Source: Mesorhizobium sp. LHD-90 (lineage in GTDB: Bacteria; Pseudomonadota; Alphaproteobacteria; Rhizobiales; Rhizobiaceae). From it: DNA of 64,000 bases. The position numbers and the translations under genes were made by a program. The stretch covers positions 124,001-188,000 of the forward strand of contig NZ_JAVFVV010000011.1 of assembly GCF_030929505.1 (NCBI RefSeq), written 5' to 3'. The notes beneath the pieces are model-generated. The model saw only the letters and a program-made list of their open reading frames with translations. It had not been told where the DNA came from and made no database searches. Positions 1-7,799 of this stretch are shown one piece after another. Each line of letters starts with the position of its first letter. Positions within the stretch are counted from its first letter, which is position 1.

Positions 1-36
1 GAAGCCGCAGCAGTTTTCCGACGCTTTCACTGCTGG

Positions 37-342
37 TCAGCAAGGAGCGATTCCCTCACGCGATGCGATACCTATGCGTTGCGCGATCAACAAATGCGTC
101 TCCAGTTCCTTTAGCGACCCCTGCGCGATTCTAAGGAATTGTTGATAGGAGCCAACATTTTCACGGCCGTAGCCTTCGGCGATGTTGGCGGGAACGGAGG
201 TGGCCGCCCTGCGAGCCTGACTGGTCAGCCCAAAGAGTTCGTCCCTCGGCCAAGTTCTTTTCATTTCGTACACGGCTACGGCCAAATCCATTGCCTGCTG
301 CCAGACAACAAGATCCCTGTACGAATCGATCTTCTCGGGCAT
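37..342 (-). CDS. four-helix-bundle protein (S23/IVP family), C-terminus frameshifted
   Basis: The N-terminal 90 residues match the four-helix-bundle family first known from 23S rRNA intervening sequences: 'RDLVVWQQAMDLA', 'LTSQARRAATSVPANIAEG', 'GSLKELETHLLIAQRIG'. The frame stops at codon 102 after 'REGIAPC', while relatives run about 20 residues longer. If one G is restored in the G-run at complement 53-55, the reading continues as 'REGNRSLLTSSESVGKLLRL' and leaves the window at base 1, which fits the family's usual 'VGKLL' ending. So the gene has lost one base, or carries a sequencing error. The start ATG at 340-342 has its purine-rich site in the adjacent octamer repeat. The cellular role of this family is unknown. 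Confidence 0.75.
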   Translation of the reverse strand: MPEKIDSYRDLVVWQQAMDLAVAVYEMKRTWPRDELFGLTSQARRAATSVPANIAEGYGRENVGSYQQFLRIAQGSLKELETHLLIAQRIGIASREGIAPC

Positions 343-347
343 TCTCT

Positions 348-419
348 CCCTACTGCCCTACTGCCCTACTGCCCTACTGCCCTACTGCCCTACTGCCCTA
401 CTGCCCTACTGCCCTACTG
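348..419. repeat. octamer tandem repeat, 9 perfect copies of CCCTACTG
   Basis: Nine uninterrupted copies of an 8-bp unit (CAGTAGGG on the minus strand) fill the spacer between two minus-strand genes. The stop codon TAG of the upstream TPR gene lies inside the outermost copy (414-416). The copy nearest the downstream gene supplies the AGGG upstream of its ATG. Eight is not a multiple of three, but the array lies outside the main body of both coding regions, so copy-number change would alter spacing rather than frame. Confidence 0.95.
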
Positions 420-1253
420 CCTTACCGCCTTCTTCTTGTCCTCCGCCTTCAACTGCTTCCAGGCGTTCTGCTGCGAGAGCATGCCGCGCAGATAGGCGAC
501 GTTGGCCTGCGCCTGTTCCGGCGAAAGCTCCTGGCTGGCGATCTGCTCGGCCTCGTCGAAGCGGCCCTGCAGCCCGACCACGAGGGCGAGGTTCTGGCGC
601 ACGCGGCTGTCGGCGGCCGGTGATTCCACGGCGCGGCGCAGATAGGTCTCAGCGGTCTTGAGGTCGCCGTCGAGGATATAGGACATGCCGAGGTTGGACA
701 GCACGGACGGCTCGTTCGGCTGCATGTCCAGCGCCTTGCGGTAGGCCTCGCGCGCCTGCTGTTTCTCGCCGATCTGGTCGAGGATTGCGCCTTCGGCGGA
801 CAAAAGCTTCCAGTCGGGATATTCGGGCGTCTGCGCCCTGCGGATCGCATCGAGCGCCGGCTCGAACTGTCCAACGCCGGCCAGCGCCTTGCCATAGGCC
901 GCCAGCACGACGCGGTCCTTGGGATGGTCGATCACCGTCTTGCGCATGACCGCCAGCGCCTGGTCCGAATGACCCTGGATCTGCAGCACGTTGGCGTAGC
1001 GGAGCGCGACATTCTTGTTGCGCGTATCCCGCGCATAGGCCTTGCCCAGCGAGGCCGCGGCGCCAGGAAGCTCGCTTGAGGAAAGCTGGTCGACCGGTTT
1101 TCCGGAAGACCGCGACACGGAACCGGTGGTCTCGCGCGACACGCCGCCCGCGCACCCCGCGGCGCCTGCCGCCAGTGCGAGAACGATCGCCACGCTGGCG
1201 ATGCGCGTCCAGTTCGCGCCCGACCGGACGCCTGTCGGAACTGAAGTCTTCAT
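414..1253 (-). CDS. TPR-repeat lipoprotein, TadD-like
   Basis: About 279 residues. A lipoprotein signal is seen: a hydrophobic stretch then 'LALAAGAAGC', whose Cys would be lipidated. The remainder is tandem TPR units ('ALRYANVLQIQGHSDQALAVM', 'AREAYRKALDMQPNEPSVL', 'LGMSYILDGDLKTAETYLRRA'). This is the layout of TadD, the pilotin-like lipoprotein of Flp/Tad pilus assembly. No other tad genes are in the window, so the pilus role is inferred. I chose the second Met (1253) because it gives a shorter signal peptide; an ATG at 1283 is possible. The C-terminus is Lys-rich and the stop lies in the octamer repeat. Confidence 0.8.
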   Translation of the reverse strand: MKTSVPTGVRSGANWTRIASVAIVLALAAGAAGCAGGVSRETTGSVSRSSGKPVDQLSSSELPGAAASLGKAYARDTRNKNVALRYANVLQIQGHSDQALAVMRKTVIDHPKDRVVLAAYGKALAGVGQFEPALDAIRRAQTPEYPDWKLLSAEGAILDQIGEKQQAREAYRKALDMQPNEPSVLSNLGMSYILDGDLKTAETYLRRAVESPAADSRVRQNLALVVGLQGRFDEAEQIASQELSPEQAQANVAYLRGMLSQQNAWKQLKAEDKKKAVRQ

Positions 1254-1291
1254 TGATGCGATGGCCCCCGGACCCCTTGTCATCCCTGTGA

Positions 1292-1319
1292 GAAATATTC
1301 TGTTAACCCTAACGGATCG
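1292..1319 (+). promoter_or_regulatory. shared 28-bp upstream motif, copy 1
   Basis: GAAATATTCTGTTAACC followed by one variable base, TAACGG, one variable base and TCG. The same 28-bp string with two mismatches occurs at 2817-2844. This copy lies just upstream of the minus-strand TPR gene. The GTTAACC core resembles a CtrA half site, but the spacing to another TTAA is not canonical. Function unknown. Confidence 0.35.
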
Positions 1320-1544
1320 TTAAGCGCGGAGGCCTTGGCGACCCGGATTGAATGGGTTGTGGCTGCCCGGCAACTCCGCGCCGATCCGTTGGCCCGTGCT
1401 GCTGCTCTTGAGGTAAGGCCAATCCGACGCCAAGAGATCCGGTGGGAAGACAAACGCCTTGCGCTGCACCATTTTTCCTTTGTATGCTACTGCCTTGGGG
1501 ATGGCGGGTGACTGATCCTTTGCTCACGCAGGAGGTGCTCCCCC

Positions 1545-2465
1545 ATGCCGACCGTCGAGTTTCAATTTCACTATGCGGATATCGGGAACGGCCAGATAAC
1601 GAACCTTGCAGGTAACGACTCCGATCCGAGTACCGTCTACACGATTACCTTCGACGGCCAGCTTGAGAGCGGCGACCTGGTAACGCTCACCTACCCGAAC
1701 GGCGCCACCGATCAGCTCCAGTATTTTGGCCTGAACGACAACGGCGAACCGGGTTTTGTCCTGCCCGGCAACCCGCAAGGGGCAACGGATGCGCATCTTA
1801 TCCTGTCCAATACGCAGTTCGACAACGGCGATCCGTTCCCGACCGGCTACGATCCGACGGAACCGTTCGTCTGTTTCCTTGCCGGCACGATGATCGCGAC
1901 GCCGACGGGCGGGACGGTGGTGGAAAGCCTTTCGATCGGCGATCTGGTGATGACAGCCGATGGTCGCGCCGTTCCCGTGAAATGGCTCGGGCGGCAGACC
2001 ATCGTGGCGCTGTTCGGCATTAACGAAAGCCGCCAGCCGGTCAGCATCGCCGCCGGCGCGTTGGGAGAAGGGCTTCCCGAACGCGAATTGCGGCTCACCG
2101 CGACCCATGCGCTGCTGATCGATGGGGTGCTCGTGCATGCCGGGGCACTGGTCAACGGCACGTCGATCCAACGCATTGCGCCGGCCGAACTCGGCGAACG
2201 TTTTGTCGTCTATCACATCGAGACGGAAAACCATGAGGTCGTGCTGGCGGAAGGAATGCCAGCCGAAACCTTCATCGACAACGTCACGCGGACCCACTTC
2301 GACAATTATGCGGAGTATGAGGCGCTCTATGGCCCGGCGCCGGCGGCGATGGAAGAGTTGCGGCAGCCTCGGGCGATGAGCCATCGGCAGGTTCCCGCCG
2401 CGATCCGCGCCCGCATCGCTGCGGCCGCTGCCGCGCTGCTGCCGGCACGGAGCGAAGTGGCGTAA
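1545..2465 (+). CDS. Hint-domain (Hedgehog/intein type) protein
   Basis: 306 residues. The start is fixed by a strong AGGAGGT eight bases upstream of the ATG. Residues 1-108 form an Asp/Asn/Gly-rich beta-like region. At Cys110 a Hint_2 domain begins: 'CFLAGTMIATPTGG', 'VESLSIGDLVMTADG', 'PVKWLGRQ', then 'RLTATHALLIDG' with the expected block-B-like His (about residue 188), and 'YHIETENHEVVLAEGMPAETF'. The Hint fold does self-cleavage at its first Cys in inteins and Hedgehog. Alphaproteobacterial Hint_2 proteins are usually joined to secreted or calcium-binding modules. The C-terminal 50 residues are Ala/Arg-rich. No signal peptide is visible, the gene stands alone, and its substrate is unknown. 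Confidence 0.85.
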   Translation: MPTVEFQFHYADIGNGQITNLAGNDSDPSTVYTITFDGQLESGDLVTLTYPNGATDQLQYFGLNDNGEPGFVLPGNPQGATDAHLILSNTQFDNGDPFPTGYDPTEPFVCFLAGTMIATPTGGTVVESLSIGDLVMTADGRAVPVKWLGRQTIVALFGINESRQPVSIAAGALGEGLPERELRLTATHALLIDGVLVHAGALVNGTSIQRIAPAELGERFVVYHIETENHEVVLAEGMPAETFIDNVTRTHFDNYAEYEALYGPAPAAMEELRQPRAMSHRQVPAAIRARIAAAAAALLPARSEVA

Positions 2466-2873
2466 TCGGAACGCGCGACGGTCATCGAGCGGCGCCTCTC
2501 CGGTGCCGCTCGTCCGTCTCGTGGGAAGCTGCTGGTGCGGATTCAAGCCGTGGGACTGTCGTAGTGACGGAACGGTGAAGCGGGCCGGCCGTCGCAGATC
2601 GGACGTGCGCGCGCGATCGAGCAAGCCACGACCCGCCGGCCGACAATCGTTCGACCGGCCAGCCCTGTCCCTTGAAGACCAGGCCGGAGCGCTTCGCGGG
2701 AGGCGCCGCACCGGCCAACTCCCGAAATCACGGCGAGCAGAAGGATCGCAATTGTGGCCGCGGCTTGCGGCTGCCTCTTCCGGCATTTCGCGGGTCCGCT
2801 CCTCTCTTTCCCGGCGGAAATATTCTGTTAACCGTAACGGGTCGCAAACGTCCGCCAATTTTGGAAATGCCGC
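2466..2873. other. spacer without a convincing gene
   Basis: 408 bp between the Hint gene and the aminopeptidase. Frames are open on both strands, but none has a ribosome-binding site or a recognisable product. The only notable item is the second copy of the 28-bp motif at 2817-2844, 29 bp before the aminopeptidase start. Confidence 0.6.
2817..2844 (+). promoter_or_regulatory. shared 28-bp upstream motif, copy 2
   Basis: Same string as 1292-1319 with two mismatches. Here it reads in the same direction as the aminopeptidase gene that starts at 2874. It could be a promoter or regulator-binding element shared by the two genes; direct evidence is only the repetition. Confidence 0.35.
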
Positions 2874-4244
2874 ATGCCCGTCGAACTGCTCGAACGCCGC
2901 CCGAAAAATTCCCGCCCGGTCCGGCTGGTCACCACCGCCGGTTTTGGCGCGATGGCGCTGCCGGCCGGAACCCGCGCCTGGGCGGAGGCCAACGGATTTT
3001 CGGGAGAGGCGGGCCGGCTGCTCGTCGTTCCTGACGCGACAGGCGGCATAATGGAGGCCCTGTTCGGCCTTGGCGGTGGACAGGAAGGGGCGCTGGCCGC
3101 CGGCGCACTGGCGAAAACCTTGCCGGAAGGCGACTGGCATTTTGCCGAGGAGCCGGAGGATGCGACCCTTGCCATTCTCGGGCTGGTGCTCGGCGGCTAT
3201 GCCTTCACCCGTTACGGCAAGAAACCCGGCAAGGCGATCCGCTTCACCATGCCGAAGGGCGCTGACGCCGGTGCGGTCGGACGCGCCGCCGAGGGCGTCT
3301 TTCTCGCCCGCGACCTGATCAACACGCCGACCAACGACATGGGCCCGCGGGCGCTGGAGCAGGCAGCGCGCGACCTCGCCAAGGCGCACAAGGCGCGTTT
3401 TTCGGTGATGGCCGGCGACAAGCTGTTGGACGAAAATTTCCCGATGATCCACGCGGTCGGGCGCGCCTCCACCGAGGCACCTCGCCTGATCGACTTCTCC
3501 TGGGGGCGCAAGACGGCGCCCAAGGTGACGCTGGTCGGCAAGGGCGTATGCTTCGACACCGGCGGCCTCGACATCAAGCCGGCGAGCGGCATGCTCTTGA
3601 TGAAGAAGGACATGGGCGGGGCGGCCAACGTGCTCGGCCTCGCCTCGATGGTCATGTCGGCCGGGCTCGACGTCAGGCTCCGCGTGCTGATCCCGGCGGT
3701 CGAGAACGCGATTTCCGGCAACGCCTTCCGGCCCGGCGACGTGCTGACGAGCCGCAAGGGATTGACCGTCGAGATCGGCAACACCGATGCGGAAGGCCGG
3801 CTGATCCTGGCGGATGCGTTGGCGCTTGCCGACGAGGAGGCGCCGGACCTTCTGATCGACATGGCGACGCTGACCGGCGCGGCGCGGGTGGCGCTCGGCC
3901 CCGACCTGCCGCCCTTTTATACTGCCGACGATGCGCTTGCGGACCAGATCATGCAGGCGTCGGCCGCCGTCGAGGACCCGCTGTGGCGCATGCCGCTGTG
4001 GAACCCCTACGCGACAAAACTGTCGTCCAAGATCGCCGACATCAACAATGTCACCACGGACGGCTTCGCCGGTTCGATCACCGCGGCCCTGTTCCTGCAG
4101 CGTTTTGTCGAGAAGGCGAAGAACTGGGTGCATTTCGATATTTTCGGGTGGAACCCGTCGGACCGGCCGCAAGGCCCGACCGGCGGCGAGGCCCAGGCGA
4201 TCCGGGCGTTGGAAAGGGTGATTGCCGAACGCTACGGCAAGTAG
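2874..4244 (+). CDS. M17 family leucyl aminopeptidase
   Basis: 456 residues, the usual length. Cytosolic two-metal aminopeptidase that removes N-terminal residues from peptides. The C-terminal catalytic domain shows the family signatures: 'VGKGVCFDTGGLDIKP' (metal-binding Asp and catalytic Lys region, about residues 220-240), 'MKKDMGGAANVLG', and 'NTDAEGRLILADAL' (about 303), followed by 'LIDMATLTGAARVALG'. The N-terminal 170 residues are the variable macrodomain-like part. The ATG at 2874 lacks a strong SD. Monocistronic as far as seen. Confidence 0.93.
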   Translation: MPVELLERRPKNSRPVRLVTTAGFGAMALPAGTRAWAEANGFSGEAGRLLVVPDATGGIMEALFGLGGGQEGALAAGALAKTLPEGDWHFAEEPEDATLAILGLVLGGYAFTRYGKKPGKAIRFTMPKGADAGAVGRAAEGVFLARDLINTPTNDMGPRALEQAARDLAKAHKARFSVMAGDKLLDENFPMIHAVGRASTEAPRLIDFSWGRKTAPKVTLVGKGVCFDTGGLDIKPASGMLLMKKDMGGAANVLGLASMVMSAGLDVRLRVLIPAVENAISGNAFRPGDVLTSRKGLTVEIGNTDAEGRLILADALALADEEAPDLLIDMATLTGAARVALGPDLPPFYTADDALADQIMQASAAVEDPLWRMPLWNPYATKLSSKIADINNVTTDGFAGSITAALFLQRFVEKAKNWVHFDIFGWNPSDRPQGPTGGEAQAIRALERVIAERYGK

Positions 4245-4954
4245 AGAGAAGCCGGGCGACGGTCTGCTTCCATCCGCCTGCGCAAGCCCGCCGTGGCTGC
4301 GGCCATTCCGTGGGTAGAAGCAAACTGTCCCCTGCATGCAACCGTCCCCGTCGCCACGCTGCGAAAATTCGCCCTGGCCGTTGAACTCCCTGCCTCGGAG
4401 GGAGAAGTCGGGAAGACGGGCGGCCGTTCGATCGCTCATCTAGTAAATAATCTGCGACCTTGCGGCCGCCCGTCCGGCGCGTGCTTTTGCCGTCCCGTTC
4501 CGCTACGATCAACCACCGCCTTACGGCTTTCACCTGCGATTAAGTTGCGTACTGGCAGACATACTCCAGGTTGTGTATGTGGGAACTCTTGGGACAGCCC
4601 CCGGCCTTCGCGGCCACGTTAGCCGCTCTCTCCAGGACGCCGGCTCCTCCCCGCAAACCACCGTCATGATCGGCGTCCCCGCGGGAGAAACTGCGCAAAA
4701 GTATGCGCGTGGTTTTGGGGAGGGGGATAAGATTTTGTCCGCCGACGTTTTTTCGCAAGGGACGGGAAAGGCGGGTTCAGCAAAAGCAACGGCTTGGCGC
4801 TGCTTGCTAGCCGGCAATCGAGAAAATTTTCTCGATGAGGAGAAAAGCCATCCCCCTTTTTCGACCGCGCGGCAAACCTTCGCGGACACCTGATTGCATC
4901 CGCGCGATGCAACGTCATAACGCTTCCGGAACAATTATCTGGCAAAGAAGGCAA
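4245..4954. other. 710-bp spacer, no recognised gene
   Basis: No frame on either strand has both a ribosome-binding site and a family-like product. Several GC-rich hairpins lie at 4500-4720. A small RNA is possible, but I recognise none of tmRNA, SRP RNA, RNase P or 6S RNA. A perfect 20-bp palindrome sits at 4817-4836. Confidence 0.5.
4817..4836. promoter_or_regulatory. 20-bp perfect palindrome upstream of the MarR gene
   Basis: ATCGAGAAAA followed by its exact reverse complement, centred about 130 bp before the MarR start. MarR proteins commonly bind 15-20 bp palindromes near their own genes, so this is a candidate autoregulatory operator. Inferred from symmetry and position only. Confidence 0.4.
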
Positions 4955-5305
4955 ATGTCGATCGCCCTGCGTCCGAGCCAGTCCCTGCGCCTGTGGCAGC
5001 AGGTCGCCTTGTCGGAGGTTCAGGCGGGCATGGCGGACCTGTCGATGCGGCAGATGGCGATCCTGCTCACCGTCTATCTCGACCCGCCGCCGCATACGGT
5101 GCGTGGGCTGGCCGGGCAACTCGGTGTGACCAAACCGGTGATCACCCGCGCGCTGGACACCATGGGCGCACTGAAACTGGTCGGCCGCCAGCGCGACGAA
5201 AAAGACCGCCGCAACGTTCTGGTGCGCCGCACGGTCGAGGGCGCGCTCTATGTCGAGCGGTTCGGCGATGTTATCATCGCGCGTGCCAGGGAGCTTCCGA
5301 TTTGA
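4955..5305 (+). CDS. MarR family transcriptional regulator
   Basis: 116 residues from the ATG at 4955, which has AAGAAGG five to six bases upstream; an in-frame ATG at 4835 would add an unlikely Arg/Pro-rich leader. Winged-helix content: 'LSMRQMAILLTVYLDPPPHTVRGLAGQLGVTKPVITRALD' spans helices of the HTH (broken here: Leu-Ala-Gly-Gln, then the recognition helix 'KPVITRALDTM'), with the wing 'GRQRDEKDRRNVLVRRT'. Shorter than the 140-residue norm because the dimerisation helices are reduced. Its TGA overlaps the TTG start of the next gene (TTGA), so the two are translationally coupled. Confidence 0.85.
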   Translation: MSIALRPSQSLRLWQQVALSEVQAGMADLSMRQMAILLTVYLDPPPHTVRGLAGQLGVTKPVITRALDTMGALKLVGRQRDEKDRRNVLVRRTVEGALYVERFGDVIIARARELPI

Positions 5306-6162
5306 CCATCCGCGACAAACGCCTGCATGCCTACCGGCCCGATCTCGCCGACCTGCGCCTGCAAGGCGAGGTGGAGGCCGAGCGTTTTGTCGAGGGCCGC
5401 GCCGGGCGGATCGCGGCGTCGGTCGCCGACATGCGCGCCGCGCCGCGGCCTGACTCCGGCGTGAACACCCAACTGCTGCGCGGCGCCTCGGTCACCGTGT
5501 TCGAGGAGGCGGAAGGTTTTGCCTGGGTGCAGGCCGCGGACGACGGCTATGTGGGTTATGTGGCCGACAGCGACCTTGGTCCGTGCGACCCCGCGCCTAC
5601 CCACAAGGTCGCAGCGCCGCGCACCTTCGTCTATCCCGGCCCGGATTTGAGGCTGCCGCGCAGCGGGGCCTTGTCGATGGGAGCATCCGTCGCGATTGTC
5701 GGCCATGCGGAAACGCGCGGCACGCTCTACGCGCTGCTGGCGTCGGGCGAGGCGATCATTGCCGCGCATCTGTGCCCCGCCGACGCGGTCGCCGCCGACT
5801 ATGTCGCGGTCGCGGAGTTGCTGATCAACACGCCCTATCTGTGGGGCGGCGTCTCCGGCTTCGGCATCGACTGCTCCGGCCTGGTGCAGCTCGCCCTGCG
5901 CATGGCCGGCCGGCAGGTTCTGCGCGATTCCGATATGCAGGCGGCCGGGCTCGGCGTGCCGGTCGACCCCGGCCCGACTTTCGGGAACCTGCGGCGCGGC
6001 GACCTCGTCTTCTGGAAGGGCCATGTAGCGATCATGACCGATGCGCAGACGATGATCCACGCCAACGGCCACACCATGCTGGTGTCGCGCGAGGGGCTGA
6101 AGGAAGCGATCGACCGCATCGGCTATCTTTATGGCGGGCCGACGGGGTTTCGCCGGCCTTGA
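5302..6162 (+). CDS. NlpC/P60 family peptidoglycan hydrolase with SH3-like region
   Basis: 286 residues if translation begins at the TTG at 5302, which overlaps the MarR stop and has GGGAG nine bases upstream. Residues 50-160 hold two SH3b-like segments ('LLRGASVTVFEEAEGFAWVQ', 'DGYVGYVADSDLG'). The C-terminal NlpC/P60 papain-like domain has 'NTPYLWGGVSGFGIDCSGLV' with catalytic Cys191, 'GDLVFWKGHVAIMTD' with His241, and a third polar residue in 'MIHANGH'. The family cleaves D-Glu-(m)DAP bonds in stem peptides. No signal peptide is visible, as in many rhizobial relatives, so periplasmic action is not proven. Coupling to a MarR regulator is notable. Confidence 0.88.
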   Translation: MTIRDKRLHAYRPDLADLRLQGEVEAERFVEGRAGRIAASVADMRAAPRPDSGVNTQLLRGASVTVFEEAEGFAWVQAADDGYVGYVADSDLGPCDPAPTHKVAAPRTFVYPGPDLRLPRSGALSMGASVAIVGHAETRGTLYALLASGEAIIAAHLCPADAVAADYVAVAELLINTPYLWGGVSGFGIDCSGLVQLALRMAGRQVLRDSDMQAAGLGVPVDPGPTFGNLRRGDLVFWKGHVAIMTDAQTMIHANGHTMLVSREGLKEAIDRIGYLYGGPTGFRRP

Positions 6163-6173
6163 GCGGGATTGAT

Positions 6174-6205
6174 TGCGTCCTTCGCGGCGAGCCTCGAAGG
6201 ACGCA
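6174..6205. terminator. bidirectional hairpin terminator candidate
   Basis: Eleven-bp perfect stem (TGCGTCCTTCG and its complement) with a 10-base loop, between the convergent NlpC and nucleoside hydrolase genes. There is no clear U-tract, so factor-independent termination is only likely. Confidence 0.55.
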
Positions 6206-6217
6206 CTCAAACCGAAG

Positions 6218-7162
6218 CTAAGGCAATCGCGCCAGCCGCTCGGTCAGCAGCGTGTAGAAACCCTCGTGGTCGACATGGCGCATGTAGGTGGCGTTCTTCT
6301 CGCGTTTGGTCACACCCCACCAGTCCGCGACGGTCATGCCCATGGTGAGTTCGGAAGCCGTCTCGATCGAAACGTTGATGAAGCGGCCCTTGAACAGCTC
6401 CGGCTTGAGCAGATAGGCGATCACGCAAGGATCGTGCAGCGGCCCACCATCGGTGCCGTATTTGTCCTCGTCGAAGCGCTCGAAGAACTCCAGCAGTTCC
6501 GCCGTGGCGACGCCCACCCTGGTGCCGAGCGCGCGCAGGGCGGCGATGCGTTTTGCCGTGGTCAGCGCCTGGTGGGTGACGTCGAGCGGCATCATGACGA
6601 TCGGCGCGCCGCATTTCATGACGATGTCGGCGGCGTGCGGGTCGACATAGATGTTGAACTCGGCGGTCGGGGTGACATTGCCGCCCTCGAACAGGCCGCC
6701 GCCCATCAGCACGATCTCCTGGATGCGCGGCGCAATGCGCGGCTCGCGCGAGATCGCCAGCGCGATGTTGGTCAGCGGCCCGAGCGGGCAGAGCGTGACG
6801 GTCGCCGGCTGCTCGCGCATGATCGTCTCGATGATGAAGTCGACGGCGTGCTGTTCTTGCAGTTTCATCGTCGGCTCAGGCAGATCGGGGCCGTTGAGGC
6901 CGGTCTTGCCATGCACCTCCTCGGCCGTCACCAACTGGCGCACCAGCGGCCTGACCGCGCCGGCGAACACCTTCGTGTCGGGCTTGCCGGCAAGCTCGCA
7001 GATCTTCATGGCGTTCTTTTCGGTGAGGTGGAGCGGCACGTTGCCGGCGACGGCCGTGAGGCCGAGCACGTCCAGTTCGGGACTGGCCAGCGCCAGCAGG
7101 ATGGCGACGGCGTCGTCCTGGCCGGGGTCGGTGTCGATGATGATCTTGCGCTTGTCGGACAT
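6218..7162 (-). CDS. nucleoside hydrolase (IunH/RihA-type)
   Basis: 314 residues. Hydrolyses the N-glycosidic bond of ribonucleosides to base plus ribose in the cytosol. The N-terminal signature 'IIIDTDPGQDDAVAILLAL' gives the calcium-binding and catalytic aspartates (Asp10, Asp12, Asp16, Asp17). Further family elements are 'VVTAEEVHGKTGLNG' and 'LCPLGPLTNIALAI', and the C-terminal 'DPCVIAYLL' carries the late Asp ligand. The start ATG at 7162 has AGGAAG five bases upstream; earlier in-frame ATGs lie in the leader region of the divergent Hsp20 gene. Substrate preference cannot be read from the sequence. Confidence 0.92.
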   Translation of the reverse strand: MSDKRKIIIDTDPGQDDAVAILLALASPELDVLGLTAVAGNVPLHLTEKNAMKICELAGKPDTKVFAGAVRPLVRQLVTAEEVHGKTGLNGPDLPEPTMKLQEQHAVDFIIETIMREQPATVTLCPLGPLTNIALAISREPRIAPRIQEIVLMGGGLFEGGNVTPTAEFNIYVDPHAADIVMKCGAPIVMMPLDVTHQALTTAKRIAALRALGTRVGVATAELLEFFERFDEDKYGTDGGPLHDPCVIAYLLKPELFKGRFINVSIETASELTMGMTVADWWGVTKREKNATYMRHVDHEGFYTLLTERLARLP

Positions 7163-7233
7163 TTCGCTTCCTTGGATAGGGCTTTTTATGAAGGCTTGAA
7201 GTCGGCCGCGGCGCGAACCATATCCAGATCGAC

Positions 7234-7283
7234 GGGAAAAATGCCACCTGGATTTTTCCCTGATATGTCGCTCGATGAGGACA
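7234..7283 (+). promoter_or_regulatory. ROSE-type RNA thermometer candidate in hsp20 leader
   Basis: Two stacked hairpins precede the Hsp20 start. The first is an 8-bp perfect stem GGGAAAAA/TTTTTCCC (7234-7260). The second pairs GUC-G-CUC with GAGGAC (7267-7282), leaving a bulged G opposite the SD AGGA. UCGCU matches the conserved UYGCU anti-SD of ROSE elements, which melt at heat-shock temperature to free the SD. ROSE elements are known upstream of rhizobial small heat-shock genes. Pairing is seen in the sequence; thermosensing is inferred. Confidence 0.6.
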
Positions 7284-7290
7284 AAGTGCC

Positions 7291-7716
7291 ATGAGCCGGA
7301 TGCCGCCATTCTCGAGCCCGCTACTATTGGGGTTCGATGCGATGGAGAAGACGATCGAACGTCTCGCGAAGTCCGGCGACAGCTATCCGCCCTACAACAT
7401 CGAGCGAATCGGAGCGGTTGCGGGCAGCCCGGAGCGGTTGCGCATCACGCTGGCCGTCGCGGGTTTCTGCGAGGAAGACCTCGAAGTGACCACCGAGGAA
7501 AGCCAGTTGGTGGTGCGCGGCAGGCAGCGGGACGACACGGAGCGCGACTACATCCACCGCGGCATCGCGGCACGCCAGTTCCAGCGCACATTCGTGCTGG
7601 CCGACGGCATGCGGGTGATCGCGGCGGAACTGAAGAACGGGCTTCTGGCGATAGACCTGGACCGGCCCCAGCCCGAAAGGCTGGTACGGAAAATAAACAT
7701 TTCGGTGAAAGACTGA
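7291..7716 (+). CDS. Hsp20 / alpha-crystallin small heat-shock protein
   Basis: 141 residues, IbpA-like holdase chaperone that binds unfolding cytosolic proteins. N-terminus 'PLLLGFDAMEKTIERLAK' followed by 'YPPYNIERIG' is the usual rhizobial class A/B start. The alpha-crystallin domain runs from about residue 40 ('LRITLAVAGFCEEDLEVT') to 'LADGMRVIAAELKNGLLAIDL', then 'PERLVRKINI' in place of the usual I-x-I tail. Preceded by the ROSE-like leader and followed by the DUF1150 gene 83 bp downstream, a common rhizobial pair. Confidence 0.93.
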   Translation: MSRMPPFSSPLLLGFDAMEKTIERLAKSGDSYPPYNIERIGAVAGSPERLRITLAVAGFCEEDLEVTTEESQLVVRGRQRDDTERDYIHRGIAARQFQRTFVLADGMRVIAAELKNGLLAIDLDRPQPERLVRKINISVKD

Positions 7717-7799
7717 TTGTCGACTCGTTCGCAATTCGCCGGAACCGAAAGCTCTAAAGCGGGTTGGTCATGTGGACGCCCCGCGACAAGGAGGCTGAA

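Noticed and set aside
348-419. CRISPR array
   Set aside because: The units are 8 bp with no spacers; it is a simple tandem repeat and no cas genes are present.
1524-4439. 971-codon open frame on the minus strand
   Set aside because: Antisense to the Hint and aminopeptidase genes; Arg/Gly/His-rich, no domain, a typical GC-rich shadow.
4440-4790. A structured non-coding RNA such as 6S, SRP or tmRNA
   Set aside because: Hairpins are present, but none of the diagnostic conserved segments could be identified; left as a spacer.
6173-7294. 373-codon open frame on the plus strand
   Set aside because: Antisense to the nucleoside hydrolase, whose motifs are clear.
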